Source: Ectocarpus siliculosus
Lineage: Eukaryota; Sar; Phaeophyceae; Ectocarpales; Ectocarpaceae
DNA length: 64,000 nucleotides
NCBI GenBank assembly: GCA_000310025.1
Contig: FN649741.1
Coordinates: forward strand, 4,785,587 to 4,849,586
Direction: 5' to 3'
Shown here: in pieces, positions 1-12,029 of the stretch
How the letters are laid out: each line of letters begins with the position of its first letter
How positions within the stretch are numbered: the first letter of the stretch is position 1
Made by a program: the position numbers and the translations under genes
The notes under the pieces: model-generated
Seen by the model: only the letters and a program-made list of their open reading frames with translations
Told to the model about the DNA's origin: nothing
The model's database searches: none

Positions 1-1800
1 GCAACGCCACATCGACGCCGTCGCCCACGGCACAGTTGCCAACTACAGAAATAACCCCCTGGTGGCAACGGCCGTCGTTCTGTCACACACACCCCGAGGT
101 CGACCTGGACGTTTGGCCCGGCGTAAAGCGTGGAAACCACGTGCGTGCGTGTCGACCACATTTTTTTTGAAATTGCGATATTCGGACATTGCACATGGTA
201 CATGTAGACTAGACTATTGCACCGTGCAGCAACCGAGTACACTGTATATATCGTACCATAAACGGACACAGCATTTTGCGAATCGACCACTGCTGTCGAC
301 CGAATCCCCATGTACCTACTACGAGCTGGTAGTTAGGTGCGAGGGCCCCACCGACCCCTCACCTCCATCAACTGAGCGGCCATCTACGACGATCTCCTAC
401 GGACATACATATACGTGCATACTTCATGCCCACACCCACCCGACCAATACAACAGAAATATGAGAAGAAAAAAATAGCCTAATGTTTATTTGTGTGCCAT
501 GCCCCCGTTAAACCATCGTCGGAATGTTCTCTGCCCGGATTTGTGTACCGCGCAGAGCACTACACTGACAGCCGCAATCCCTATTGCACGGTGCTCCCAT
601 CACATCTTACGGGGCGAATGTCTTGGTGCGTGTGTACGAATGAATGCGTGTGGGACGAGAGAGGTAAGCTCTCGGTCGGTATTTCTCTTCCCCGGGCCCG
701 CTCAAGCCGACACTTCTGCAAAAATGAAATGCTCCGCAACTCACCAGTCAGTGCCGTTTTTATTGTATTAACCAAATCAACTGTAACTACGGCTGGCTGT
801 GGTGGTACGCGGCACCTCTGTGCGACCAAATTTACTGAAACATGGGCTGCATTGCCCCTCCCCCACTGAAGGGATCGTTTGTAGTGGAAGCCAGACAGAG
901 ACACAGGCTCGGCGGGAGAAAGGGTGAGTATAATAGACACAGCAACGTGCTCTGTGTGGGTTCTGACTGCTTTATTTATCTGCCTGCAATAATACCATGT
1001 AGACCCAACTTTTCTAACATCGCCTCCCCATGTAGGGACTGGCCTTTTCATAGGAGGAATGGCTGCATACCCCCTATAAATAAGATGAACATGCGACCAG
1101 CAAAGATCGTCGGACTATATGAACAATGTTCTGCCGTCCGAAGACGTTTGCCAGCAAAGATTCACAGAATACCGTGACTATTCATGTGACTCTCGGAGAT
1201 GGGGAGATGGAGGCGAAAGCGCCCCACTTTCCTCACTCTCACACCTGCCACCTTTCTCGGCTACGCTTGGCACTTCCTCGCCACATTACAAGAAGCGATT
1301 TTAAAGCAGACAAACAGAGTGAGCTGGAGGAAGCAAGCCAGCGAGAGTTGGGGCAACACAATATTGTACTATGTGGGTCTTGTTTTTGTTTTGGGTATTC
1401 TTATTATTTTCCTGGTTTTGGCACAGGGCATGTGTTAGTACTAAAACTAAACAACAACACATCACCACGAGCTACACGGAGAACATCACTCCTCCTCACA
1501 AGACTGTATGGAAAATACCACCCCTCTTCATGACCCTGTGTATGGAGAATACCACACATACTTAACCAAGAGCTACACGGAGAAAAACATCCCACACAAC
1601 CCCGACCTACACGGAAAACACTACGCTGTCCCGAGCAATACTGGAAAATAATAAAATATAATATAAGAACCCGTGAACCCGTCAAGCTCCACCATGCCGC
1701 CACAAACCCTCACGAACAACATTGCCCTGTAGGGGCATACAGGGGCAAATGGAATCGGGTCTCACCGGCTATCCTCAATCAACAACGTACACATTGTACG
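1..1800. other. Spacer with no supported gene
   Basis: I see no convincing coding sequence here: open frames are short, overlap on both strands and show no family motif. A weak local repetition occurs at about 1465-1620, where agctacacggagaa and tatgga(a/g)aataccac recur two or three times in diverged form. This looks like old non-coding repeat sequence. Confidence 0.5.
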
Positions 1801-4800
1801 GTGACGCCAGATACCAATCACGCAGGTGACACCTTCCCACCTCCACATGACCAACCCCCCGTACCCTCTAAACTACACGTGGGACTATCAGGTTTTGAAC
1901 GTGGGTCCAAATACGCGTGTGTCGTAGAGTATCGATGGGAGAGGCTTCAACGAGGGGATGTGAGCAGACTGGAATCATCGGTGTCTCACACCATGTGGAC
2001 ACCACAATAAAACACCCCGAGACCTACGGTGAGAAAAAGAACCGAGAGTACGAAATGGATGAGTACATTCGCATGTGAGGTGAGTACGCGTGGTGCATGG
2101 TGGGGAGATGGAAACTCGGGAAAATTTAAACTATTTGTTTCTTTTTCATGACACACACAACGTCTTTGGATTGACGGTCATTTGCCTATACAGTGCCGTA
2201 CACGCCCACCACCACAACAACACCTCTCTTCTGAAGCACATCGCTTCACCTAAACATAGAACTGTTTTGAGCTGGGCGCCTTCAGGATGACCGGCGACTG
2301 GACCCGCCCCACATCACCTTCTGTTGGGCTTCGGAATATGTGCGCGTCCGAATGACCGTGTATTGTTCATGTCTAAACGCGAAATGGACGTGAAACAAAT
2401 ACCGCGTGTCGGCGTGGTGTGCGCCGCATAATGATTACATAATTTTTATTCCTTCGCTCGGTTATTACGGGCTACCTGTAGTTATGTGGGGTGCGCTCCT
2501 CTGCTCACCGTGCAAACGTGCGGAAATATAGACCACACCAGACCACCAATCAATGGATTCTCGTCATGACGAGCACGATTGGTGAGCATGTGACACGAGT
2601 CGAACGAAGGGGTAAGCATGTTTTTCTGTTGAGTGAGACCCCGTCGACAACCAAACCCGCAAACTAACCTTAAAATGAAGATGAATCCGAGCTTCATTAA
2701 TCATTGCTTGTACGAATTTATGTTCTTCGGACACGACGACATTCTGACGACACCACCATTGTTGGGCTGCCTCCAACCTTTGTTACGTTATTCTGGCTAT
2801 ATCTATCCCAACCTGACTTCTCTGGTGCGTTGTTTTGTTTTCTGTTGCCTTTAGAGAGGGGAGGGGCGCCCTCAGTGCCGATACCGTCTGGATTGTGCCA
2901 CCACGAGCTCCGCGTCATTTGGACCAAGCCACAACGCCGACATCAGCCTTCAACAAACCACAATTAATTCCACAAATCAACGACGCTCATTCCAAAATAT
3001 GCACATCACGGACCGCGATTAATCCGGACATGACCACACATCCTGCACCAACCTGCACCAACCCACAAGGCGCTTCACCGTCGAACAAAGACCCATTTGA
3101 CGACAAAACCTGGACCCGACACTGCCACACCACAGTGCCGACTACAACATGAACACGAACCACCAAAAGACCCCGGGCACCCGATCGTGTGTCACAACTA
3201 GAATCAAACATCTGGGCTTCATTATCGTGCATCCATCATCTTTCTTTTCCCCTGGCGCTATCGCCACCTGTGACCGTGTGTTGATCACGAGGCCTTTCCC
3301 CCATGTAATACTGTCGACCTTACCGGTTGCCACATGGGTTGTTGTGACCATGCACGGGAAATGACATGGCAAGGTGTCACCTAGTTTTCGTACTTTGTCT
3401 ATGTCGTAAGTGGGACTGACTACCGGTGTGTTGGGGTCGGTTGCTCTGTCTGCTGGTCTCCTCATTCTCCCTGGATCTGTCGGTGCTGTCGTATGTTACT
3501 GTGGTGGCATCATCACCAAGGGGGGGTGCGTCCTACCAATCACCAAAATATCGTTATGCACCCATGCTTCCCCTGACACGCTTCTGCACCACCACATGAG
3601 GCAGAATGAGAATGTGAAACGGTGAGTATGTAGTGCAGGTGAGCACGTGAGTCCGCCCGAAAACGGTTCGGGGGGAACTATTGGGGAACCCTTGGGTGTG
3701 GTTTCTGGCTGCTTTGTTGTCTCTGGAGGGAGACAGGGAACGCCAAGATTGGTGTCCGAGCGTGCGCCACTGATGTTATCTCGACACCATGCCCGCCACA
3801 ATCAATCATACAGTCATCAACCTCCGCAACTGCTGCTCAACAGGCCGACTACTTTAGCCTCCGCGTGCGACCAAGAGAGAACCACGTTGCCGAGAAAAGC
3901 CGAACCCACAATCCCCACCACTTAAAAAAAACGGTACACCCATCGACACTAAACGGACTGTAACACAGCTATATTTATTTATTTTTGGTTTTTGGTTCGG
4001 CCGGGACGTACGCAACCATGAACCCCGATGCTTCACCGAGTCAACCACCGCCGGACAATCCCAATGATGTTACCAGTGGTTCGAATGTATGCACACGGCG
4101 ACGTCACATGATTAAACCCTCGCCAATCACAAAGACGACGATATAGCGAAACCGAGAGTGAACCGCCCCTGATGTCATGAATGATTTTTCCTTGCCGGTG
4201 GACCAATATGTATGATCTTATGAGCGATCGCCCCGTGTCAGAGGACTACCCGCACGCCGACAGTAACGCTAACCCCCCTTGCTCCCAACGCCAACCTCTC
4301 CTCCACGTTGAAGTTTTTTGCGTTGTACTATTTTTTCCCTTGTGTTTCCGTGTTCCCGTGTCCCAAGGATCGTTTTTGCCTGCACCTATTCATGATGATT
4401 GTTGGGGACCCACCCGTCTCTCTTCACCTGAAGTGTGTTTTATGCGGCCGCCACGAAACTACTGGTCGTCTAGTGGTAATCCCCACGCCACGAAACGGCT
4501 GGAAGCAACGTTGTTAGTCCGGATCCCCATGGGTTGAAAAATTTCAAACTTGCGCGTGAGTACCAAACTTCGATGTCGGCAACGTTGACGACGGAAAGGG
4601 ACGGCTAGACCCTTCTCGTCATGAAAACGATATGAAATCGGCACCACCCCAGGTGTAAGGTGGAGCACGGAAGGAAATAAATAATCGTTGAAAAAAATCG
4701 ACGTTTACTCCCTCCCGTATGACCCTCGATGGTTGCTAAGTACGAACAATACTACACTGAAGAGTGCAGTCTCTACACGCACTGAAAAGCGCAGTACACG

Positions 4801-6530
4801 CCTCCCCACGAAAAATGAGGGGAGTGCCGCCAAAATAAATTAAATACTCACGGAAAATACACACACTCTACTGCTGTTCACCCCGCCACGCTGGATACCC
4901 CACCCTTCCGCATGTCCAGTCCCCGACCTCAGAACTACATTTGCGACCGCGGTGGTGAAGCGTGTTCCATGACCGACCGTGATTGTGTATTTCCTTTGAT
5001 CCTTTCCTTTCTTGTTTCTGTTGTTATTTTTTCTTCCCACTCGGTTTGTTTTACAGACCTGCTTCTTGCAAATCGATTCCGCTGTACTACCATCCATATT
5101 TTCCCGGAGACACCAACGAACGTCTCATTTCCATTCAATTTCCCACACGAGCGGGAGTCACCACATATGTCACGACTGCAAACACATCTCATTCCACGGA
5201 GACGACACACCTGGCATGCATCACAACGGAGAGCATCCACAACGGCAGCGATCGGCCTTGGCAACCGAAACCCGTGGGTGATGTTATTGAATGGTTGCTT
5301 GTCTGGTGTTTCCGTTCAAAGGGAGTGGAAAATGGTTTCTGCGTTGACTGTCTTGTTATTTCGGCGGGTAATTCTCTCTACTCGGTTCTACGGTCTTCCT
5401 GGAACTCCGGAAGCACCGTGTGGCCACGGACCATACTCCGCCCCCCACGGATAACCGTGTTGCGGCCTACTCTGCGTGAAATGCCCCACGGGTGTGCAAT
5501 TCCTTACTATCGCCTTACCCACCACCCACCAACTAACGCTACCCTACCGGCACCGTGGGCGGTGAGTATACGAACCGGTGGATGAAAGGGTGAGTATGTA
5601 GACCAAGGTGAGCGTCTGGACTCCAGCGGAAGAACGGGAGGCGCCTCCAACGAGTGCCTCGTGCTTGGCTTTCAGGTTGTTTTGAGTAGGGGGCGGGATG
5701 TATGGATCGTACGATGCTTCCTGGTGAACCCCACACCACCACTGCCCAAGCCATCAAGCCAACCAGTCCCTCCACCACTAGCCACATCAACCCCTAAATC
5801 TCAACCTTGACCACCTCCCACCAGAACAATCCACACATGAAACATGGATCTTGTGTCACCCACCAAACTGTTGTAACAACCTCACGAAGGCAAACCGCGC
5901 CATCATTCCACCTTGTGACGGACCACCACTCCAAGAATGTGTCACTGGAAATTCTCGGATCGGACACCGAGTCCACCCCTGAACCTCACCCTCGATCGCC
6001 TCAAACCATGGCAACTCATTACATGAAACCTGTGGCCTGTGCCGTTCATCGAACCACCATCTCGCAGAGGCAAGCGTCGCCACCATGCCACCTTGTGATC
6101 AGCCACCGGCATGCCTTACGAACCGACACGCTTCCACATAAACCCGAAGTGCCACCATCCACCAACCGTCGCCACACCCTAAAAACATGCTGCGGACTTC
6201 CAATGACTGACCCCCTCCACCCTGAGTCGTGGTTGGCCTGCTCAGCCTGGTTCCCGGATGGCAAGTCGCTGTACATGGGGGTTTCTGTTGCTTTCTGTCG
6301 GAGTGCCACGTGCGTTTTGGGGGCTATTGTTCTCTGTCTCGGTTTCACCCGCTTACCAGCCTGGTCCACTGTCACCGGTGTGGTGATGATATCGCCGCCC
6401 CGGGGGGCGCAGAATGACTTCTCCGTGCCGGTGAACCTATTCTGATCTCATGAATGATTTCTCCGTGTCAGAGGACTACTCACACGCTGACACCGCGTCG
6501 GTGACCACTAACGCTAACGCTAACCCCCAC
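1800..6530. repeat. Degenerate tandem duplication, about 2.0-2.2 kb unit
   Basis: Two diverged copies of the same text follow each other. The block at about 4190-4280 (gatcttatgagcgatcg, then gtgtcagaggactac, then cgctaaccccc) recurs at about 6440-6530 (gatctcatgaatgatttc, the same gtgtcagaggactac, the same cgctaaccccc). The block at 3615-3660 (ggtgagtatgtag then ggtgagc) recurs at 5588-5620. Within the second copy, a stretch at about 5860-5930 recurs at about 6040-6110 (shared ccaccttgtga). No intact gene was found. The identity looks low by eye, so the duplication is old, and its outer edges are approximate. Confidence 0.5.
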
Positions 6531-6779
6531 CCCTTTGATATTGACCCTAAGACCTCGACTGGCTACATCGAAGTTGTTCCATATGACCCTCAACTAGATG
6601 CGCGGTGCCTCCGTCATGCGACCAAATGGCGAGGTACCCAACCGCGTTGTCCTGCTGGCACCCTTGATGGCATGGGGCGACATCGACCACTTCCCTACGA
6701 CTCGTCGACATCATGGATCAGCAATGCCGTGGAGCAGCACCTACAACCCAACATCAACCCTGGGGGCCGCCCAACCTGC

Positions 6780-8238
6780 CCTAGGCTAGAGCGGGGACCG
6801 CCCCAGATTCCCTCTCCGCACGGCGGAGCGCCTCACGTACCTCCGCCGCCACTGTTGCCGCCGCAGGTAGCGGGACACCTCCCTCCGCAGGGCAGGGGCT
6901 GGAGGTGCGCTACCCGCCCACGCGAGTGACCCTCCCGGCCGCGGGACACCTCCCTCCGCAGGGAGGGGCTGGAGGTGCGCTACCCGCTCAACCGGTTGGC
7001 CCTCCACCGCAACTTCCACCAGTGATGCTGCCCCGACCGGGCGGAGTTCGGCCCCAGCATCAGCCGGCCAGGTAGCAGCAGCAGCAGCAACAACAGCCCC
7101 AGTACCACCTGCGTGGACAGCACTTACAGGGGTCGCCCCAGCCTCACCCGTTTGGGCAGGCGCCGCAACAGCATCAGCTTCCACCGGACCTCCCGCCGCT
7201 CCTGCGCTCGCGGGGAGGACTCGGTGGTACCCCGCCACCGCTCCTACCGCCGCAGGGAGGACTTGGTGATGCCCCGCCACCACTCCTACCGCCCTAAGGA
7301 AGATTTGGTGATGCCCCGCTATCGCTCTTACCGTCGCAGGGAGGATTTGGTGATGCCCCACCACCGCTCCTACCGCCGCAGGGAGGATACGACGGAGCCC
7401 CGCTGCTGCGCCGTCGTCGCCGCCGCCGCCGCCGGCTGAGCACGGCGGAAGCCAGCAGCCACTACAGCAGCAGCCCCGCCACCAACAGCAGGGACTGCTG
7501 TCACCGCAGCAACCGGCGCTGTACCCACAGCCGCCGGTACGACCAGCACCAGCAGCCGGCGACCCTGACCTTTTCCCCTGGACCTCATCTACAGGATGGC
7601 CACTGCAGATACCTGTCCCACGGCGGCTACGACTCCCCGCCGCACTGGTATGCACCGCCGCAGTCGTACGTAGAAGCCTCCTATTCCCATCACGCGTACG
7701 CGGCGCATCCCGCGGCCTTCACCAACCCGGGCCAAGGCCTACCGGTCCGCCTGGAGAACCGCAAGCACCGCGAGAGCATCTTTTCCATGATCATCAAGAT
7801 GGTGGGGGGCTCACCCAAAGCCGTCGCAACGCCGATCCAGGGATCACCTCTCACATCGCCGGCGGATCTGACCCATCGCCAGGACCCATCCCTGTTCTGC
7901 AATCGTACCGCCGATGCGTTCAAGATGGTGGGCATGGGAGTCATGAAGGTTGAAGAGAACGTGCCTGCCGCTGCCAGTGCTTGGAACGTCATAAAGGCAT
8001 GACCGGACGACCACGCCGCGTTCCGCTTAGGATTCGGCCGTCTCGCTCCAACTTCCGCCGTCGGCTCCCCCGCCGCAAGGACGGCGCCCACCGGCGCCCC
8101 CGACGCGAGGACGACATTCGCACGGCGAGAGGGCCGTGTATGGATGCCGCCCGGCCACCCGCGGACGACCACCTGGCTTCCTCGGCCGACTCTGGCGACG
8201 ATGACTCCAGCCTGGAGGCCTTCTATGGCGCTGTTTGA
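6780..8238 (+). pseudogene. Broken Gln/Pro-rich protein gene
   Basis: One + strand reading gives a Gln/Pro-rich protein: Leu-Pro-Pro-Gln-Gly-Gly motifs, a Gln run at about 7075-7100, then repeats of PPPLLPPQGGLGDA. It is interrupted by in-frame stops at about 7074 (tag) and 7295 (taa) and by a change of frame between about 7440 and 7600, where the Gln-rich text moves to a neighbouring frame. Downstream, a non-repetitive segment at 7600-8002 reads YVEASYSHHAYAAHPAAF and then IFSMIIKMVGGSPKAV before a stop. A further acidic tail, DDHLASSADSGDDDSSLEAF, ends at 8238 in another frame. I do not recognise the family. The breaks argue for a decayed gene, though unrecognised introns could explain some of them. 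Confidence 0.5.
7205..7400 (+). repeat. 39-bp minisatellite inside the broken Gln/Pro-rich gene
   Basis: About five head-to-tail units of 39 bp, core ctcctaccgccgcagggagg followed by a(c/t)ttggtgatgcccc. The period is a multiple of three, so each unit encodes 13 residues (PPPLLPPQGGLGD-A type) in the coding frame. One unit carries cctaagg in place of cgcaggg, which creates the stop at 7295. A shorter version of the same theme (cctccgcaggg...ggaggtgcgctacccg) occurs twice at 6885-6995. Confidence 0.8.
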
Positions 8239-8360
8239 CCCTGGCCTACGGACATCCACCACTGCCGTGAGCCCGCCGACTGTTGTCTGGCAGCCTGGGG
8301 GGGTGTGCCGGCAGTGGGAGGACGTCTCGAAGGATGCGCTGTCTTCTCCGGGGGAGACCC

Positions 8361-8900
8361 AGGTTTTGTCTGGGCAGGGAAGTACCCAGGTAGTATGAAC
8401 CGTGGATGGGCACCGTACGGCCGCCCGGTTAGCATTGCCGTGTACCACGTTCCATGCTGGGGGGGTGTTCTGGACGGCCGTAGGCACCGGTTCTAAATAT
8501 TGGGATGATGGACACTTGTGACCGGGAGGCCCAAGTGTCCGGAGTACAATATCTGGGCAGGGAAGCATGAGTCGTGTGCGTGAACCGTACGACCGCCCCG
8601 TTAGCATAGCCGTGTACCACGTTCTATGCTGGGGGGGTGTTCTGGACGGCCGTAGGCACCGGTTCTAAATGTTGGGATGATGGACACTTGTGACCGCGAG
8701 GCCCAAGTGTCCGGAGTACAATATCTGGGCAGGGAAGTACGAGTCGTGTGCGTGAACCGTACGGCCGCCCCGTTAGCATAGCCGTGTACCACGTTCCATG
8801 CTGGGGGGGTGTTCTGGACGGCCGTAGGCACCGGTTCTAAATGTTGGGATGATGGGCACTTGCGACCGCGAGGCCAAGTGACCGGAGTACAATAGGGCGA
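8361..8900. repeat. 172-bp satellite array, three units plus a diverged partial fourth
   Basis: The landmark accgtacggccgcc occurs at 8412, 8584 and 8756, exactly 172 bp apart. Each unit contains cgtgtaccacgtt, a run of G, ggccgtaggcaccggttcta and tctgggcagggaag. Each unit also holds an inverted repeat, ggacacttg ... caagtgtcc, able to form a 9-bp stem. A diverged partial unit follows at about 8895-8945. The long - strand open frame over this array is a by-product of the period and GC content and is not treated as a gene. Confidence 0.9.
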
Positions 8901-8997
8901 TGATGGACTCATGTGGCGCAAGGCACAAGAGTCCGGAGCACACGTATCCCGATCATAGCCACTTGGGCATTTAAGCACAAGTGTCTCGAGGGGGGTT

Positions 8998-9122
8998 TGC
9001 GAAGGATAGATATAACCGTCCTTCGCAGTAATCATGGAACCAACGGCGCAATTGCCATTGGCCAACCAATCCCGCGCAATGATGAAATAGTTCCTCCGAT
9101 GAGAGCTAGCACCTAGCTCTCA
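8998..9122. repeat. Two short perfect hairpins after the satellite
   Basis: At 8999-9030 tgcgaagga and tccttcgca flank a 12-base loop. At 9099-9122 tgagagcta and tagctctca flank a 5-base loop. Both stems are 9 bp without mismatch. They lie directly beyond the hairpin-bearing satellite. Their role is unknown; they could be remnants of the same element. Confidence 0.6.
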
Positions 9123-10362
9123 GTGACCTTTGTGTCCGGAAACTGGGCACGAAACATTTGTGAACGAACCCGACCTGAGCGCTATTGACCTGATATCACA
9201 ACTGTGAGCCATGACCACGTCAGCATGCATGCATGCCTGACCGGATGATGGAGTATCGCTGCTTGCTCGCTTGCGTTGATGATGGAACGTTTGGCACATG
9301 TCTACAATCAAACTCGCGAGACTAGCTATAATCTGCGCAGGTGAGAGTGTCTTTGCCTGGAATATCGTAGATTAGCCCTGTCTCTGTAAGACTAGCTGCT
9401 GTGGTTGACTGATGTGCGCCTGTGTGTGTATGTTTCCGCAGGTGGCTAGTGGGTACCGTTACGGGGGGGGTAAATCGACCTGTAACCCCTAGGCGTTGTG
9501 CGACCTGCGTAACCCCCTCGGGCACACCGTTCTCAACCGTCCAAGGTCAAGCAAGGTTCGGAAACGCCGCCCTAAACCCAGTTAATGGACATCTGTATCC
9601 GTACGAGGTTACAGGCGAGGTTGTCCAAGCCCAAGAATGTCCATGCCTTGCCGCGAAAACTACCCGCCGTTGTCCGCAGAATACACACACCAATATATTT
9701 GACATTCGCGGCAATAAAGAAATACCTAAACAGCTACAAAAAAAGTGCCGGCATTGTAAGGCCGATTTTAGTTGACTACACCGTGCAAACATAAGAGTAC
9801 GCCCCCGCCCCCTCTGCACCAGTACTATTTCAAAGGAACCCCCTCCTCGCCGCTGATCTGTAACTGCCCACCGGTCAGCCCGCGAGTAGCCCCTCACCCC
9901 TTCGTGAGTTCTTATCTTGTTGCAGCTGCCGTGTTTTGGGGCTCTGTTCTTATCGGTAAGCACATTGTTACACCACGAAGGCGGGTTCTTGTTCTTAACA
10001 CACGTCGGGACTGAGCACGTGTTCTTATGGCCATTTTCTTTGATTTTGATTTTTTTCGAGGCCGCATTCCTTGACTATTAAATTCTTTAGTGCGAGTGTA
10101 ATCTGTATCTTTTCTCATCATTATGTAGTGCCAGAAGCAACATAGATATGGACCTACTATTTGATATGATTGGGTAGAAATACGAACGGCAAAGATCGGG
10201 GGAGAAAGAAAAGACTGCGAAAAAGAGAGAGGCGATGATTACTATACGATGCCTCTGTAAAAGTCAATACGACGACACGTACGTAAGTCTGTCTCCCTAA
10301 AAACTACTTCATGTAGCGGTCGAATATACATATATCTGAAAAGAATTGCGCGCCTAGCATAT
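9123..10362. other. Spacer with no supported gene
   Basis: Short frames occur on both strands (for example + 9422-9775), but none has recognisable motifs or consistent splice structure. I see no RNA gene. Confidence 0.5.
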
Positions 10363-12029
10363 TACCGTAAACGTCGGAGTTTCCCCCCCCTGGTAGAGTT
10401 TTCCCCTCCCCCCACTACCTTTTCGGTTTGGAAGCATGGTTTCGTTGATTTAGCCCCGGGGTCTATGGTTTTCGAACAAAAAACAAAATCCCCCCGGGGA
10501 TTTCAATTTCCCCCCGGGGTACCAGTTTTCCCACGGGTCCCCCCCGGGGGGATGTAATTCTCTAATTTTCTGAGTCGATTTTGTTGCATCGCGGAGCACG
10601 AAAAGCACGATATGGGACGGAAAATATTGTTGCAGATGTGTGCTTCGAGCGAGATTTCGGTGTACCGTTTGTCACTGGAAGGCAGGCCCTTCCTTTTCGT
10701 GGAATTACTTGCGGGACGAGACAAACTCCCTCTGCTGCTGTCCTCCTTGCTGTCATTTTTCTCTTCGCCTTCGTTGCTCATACGTTCCTCCTCTCTCTGC
10801 TTGTTGAACGCTTGCTCGTAGACCTCATCCATCTCAGTTTCGCCACTCTCTGTGTGTTTGGTGTGTAGACCATCATTATTTTACACAACTCCCCGAGGGG
10901 GGGGTTCCCCTCGGGGTAGCGTTGGAACAAAAAAAAACTACCCCCCCAGGCATGTCCGCTAGAGTACGCCGGAGAAGTATGGGAAGGAAATAAGAAGGTA
11001 GTGAAAGAACTCGAGGCGGCGCAGATGAAAGCAGCGAAAATCATCCTAGGATGCTCCAAGCGCACAAGTAATGCAGCCGTAAGGGCAGAATTGGGGATCC
11101 AATCCCTACGGTCGGGAAGAGACGCAAGGAAGCTGACATGGCAGTATCGCATGTGCGGGATGGGAGAGGAGAGGTTGCCGAGAATAGTATGGGAGGCGAA
11201 GTGGGCAAACAAAAAGAGGGGTAGACAACCCACGGAATGGGTCAAGGTTGTAGAGGACGTATGGAAGGGGTTCGACATCGACGAAGATGAAACGCTGGAA
11301 ACGGAGGGTCTACAGGGGTTCAAGGAGAAGATATTTGTTGCTTGTGCCGAGAGAGAAGAACAGAATCTAAGGAAAGAAACCAAGGATAAGGAGGGTCTAG
11401 AAGTGTACGAAATGTTGAAAGAAGGAATAGGGTTCAAGGAATACCTACATGGACCAATAGATGCAGGGACAAAGCTTAAGATCAAATTCAGGACTGGGGA
11501 CATAGGCCTTCGAGAACGTCGACGAAGACATAGGACGGTAGACGACGAAGACGGCAAGTTCAAGTGTGATTGCGGCTTCGAATGCGAAGACCGTGTTCAT
11601 GTAGTCGCGGAATGTCCGTGGTACGAAGAGGAGCGGCAAGTGTACATTACTGAGCTGGGAAAAATACAAGGGACGTACAGGGAGATGTTTGAGGCATGGA
11701 ATAGAGAGGAGAGGACGGTAGGTGTACTGGGGAGTAGGAAGTGGGTTGAAAAGGCGGGAAGGGATATCGTTAGGATAGACAGACTAGGGAAGACATTATT
11801 GAGCCACCTTTGGCAAAGTAGGAAGGAACGATTGGCCATCGGTGATCGATCCTGTGGGAACAATGCTCCGTCCTCTCGAGGACGCGTGGTCAATGGTCTA
11901 ACCGCTAAGTCATGCAAAACATAAGAGTACGCCCCCCCCCCCGGGACGTCAATTTCCCCCCGGGGGGTTTGGTTTCTGAAAAAAAAACGATCCTCTCTCC
12001 CCGGGGGGAAAACTCCCACGTTTACGGTA
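10363..12029. mobile_element. Inverted-repeat element with G/C tracts, carrying a LINE tail
   Basis: The left edge reads taccgtaaacgtcggagttt and the right edge, on the other strand, reads taccgtaaacgtgggagttt, so the 1,667-bp segment has near-perfect terminal inverted repeats next to a TA. Just inside both ends, and around 10500-10560 and 10895-10950, are runs of C and G (cccccgggg blocks). The inside holds the C-terminal part of a LINE (10951-11924). No transposase was found, so if it is a DNA transposon it is non-autonomous. The ends resemble those of the small MITE family described at 30115 (TACCGTAAGAGTCGGAG). Confidence 0.7.
10951..11924 (+). mobile_element. C-terminal fragment of a LINE (non-LTR) retrotransposon
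   Basis: The open frame begins CPLEYAGEVWEGNKK, continues with AAQMKAAKIILGCSKRTS, and later has a Cys/His cluster CDCGFECEDRVHVVAECPW, that is C-x-C-x(3)-C-x(5)-H-x(4)-C. This is the layout of the segment after the reverse-transcriptase domain in many LINE proteins. The endonuclease and catalytic reverse-transcriptase parts are absent, so it cannot move by itself. The frame runs about 320 codons without a stop, so this tail is less decayed than the LINE at 15.7 kb. A related tail lies on the - strand at 55293-55545. Confidence 0.8.

Noticed and set aside
7690-8607. 305-codon - strand open frame
   Set aside because: Half of it lies in the 172-bp satellite and repeats with it; the remainder is antisense to the more protein-like + strand of the broken Gln/Pro-rich gene. 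No recognisable domain.
8361-8900. Repeat array considered as CRISPR
   Set aside because: Units are contiguous 172-bp satellite copies with no unique spacers, and the sequence is nuclear eukaryotic.
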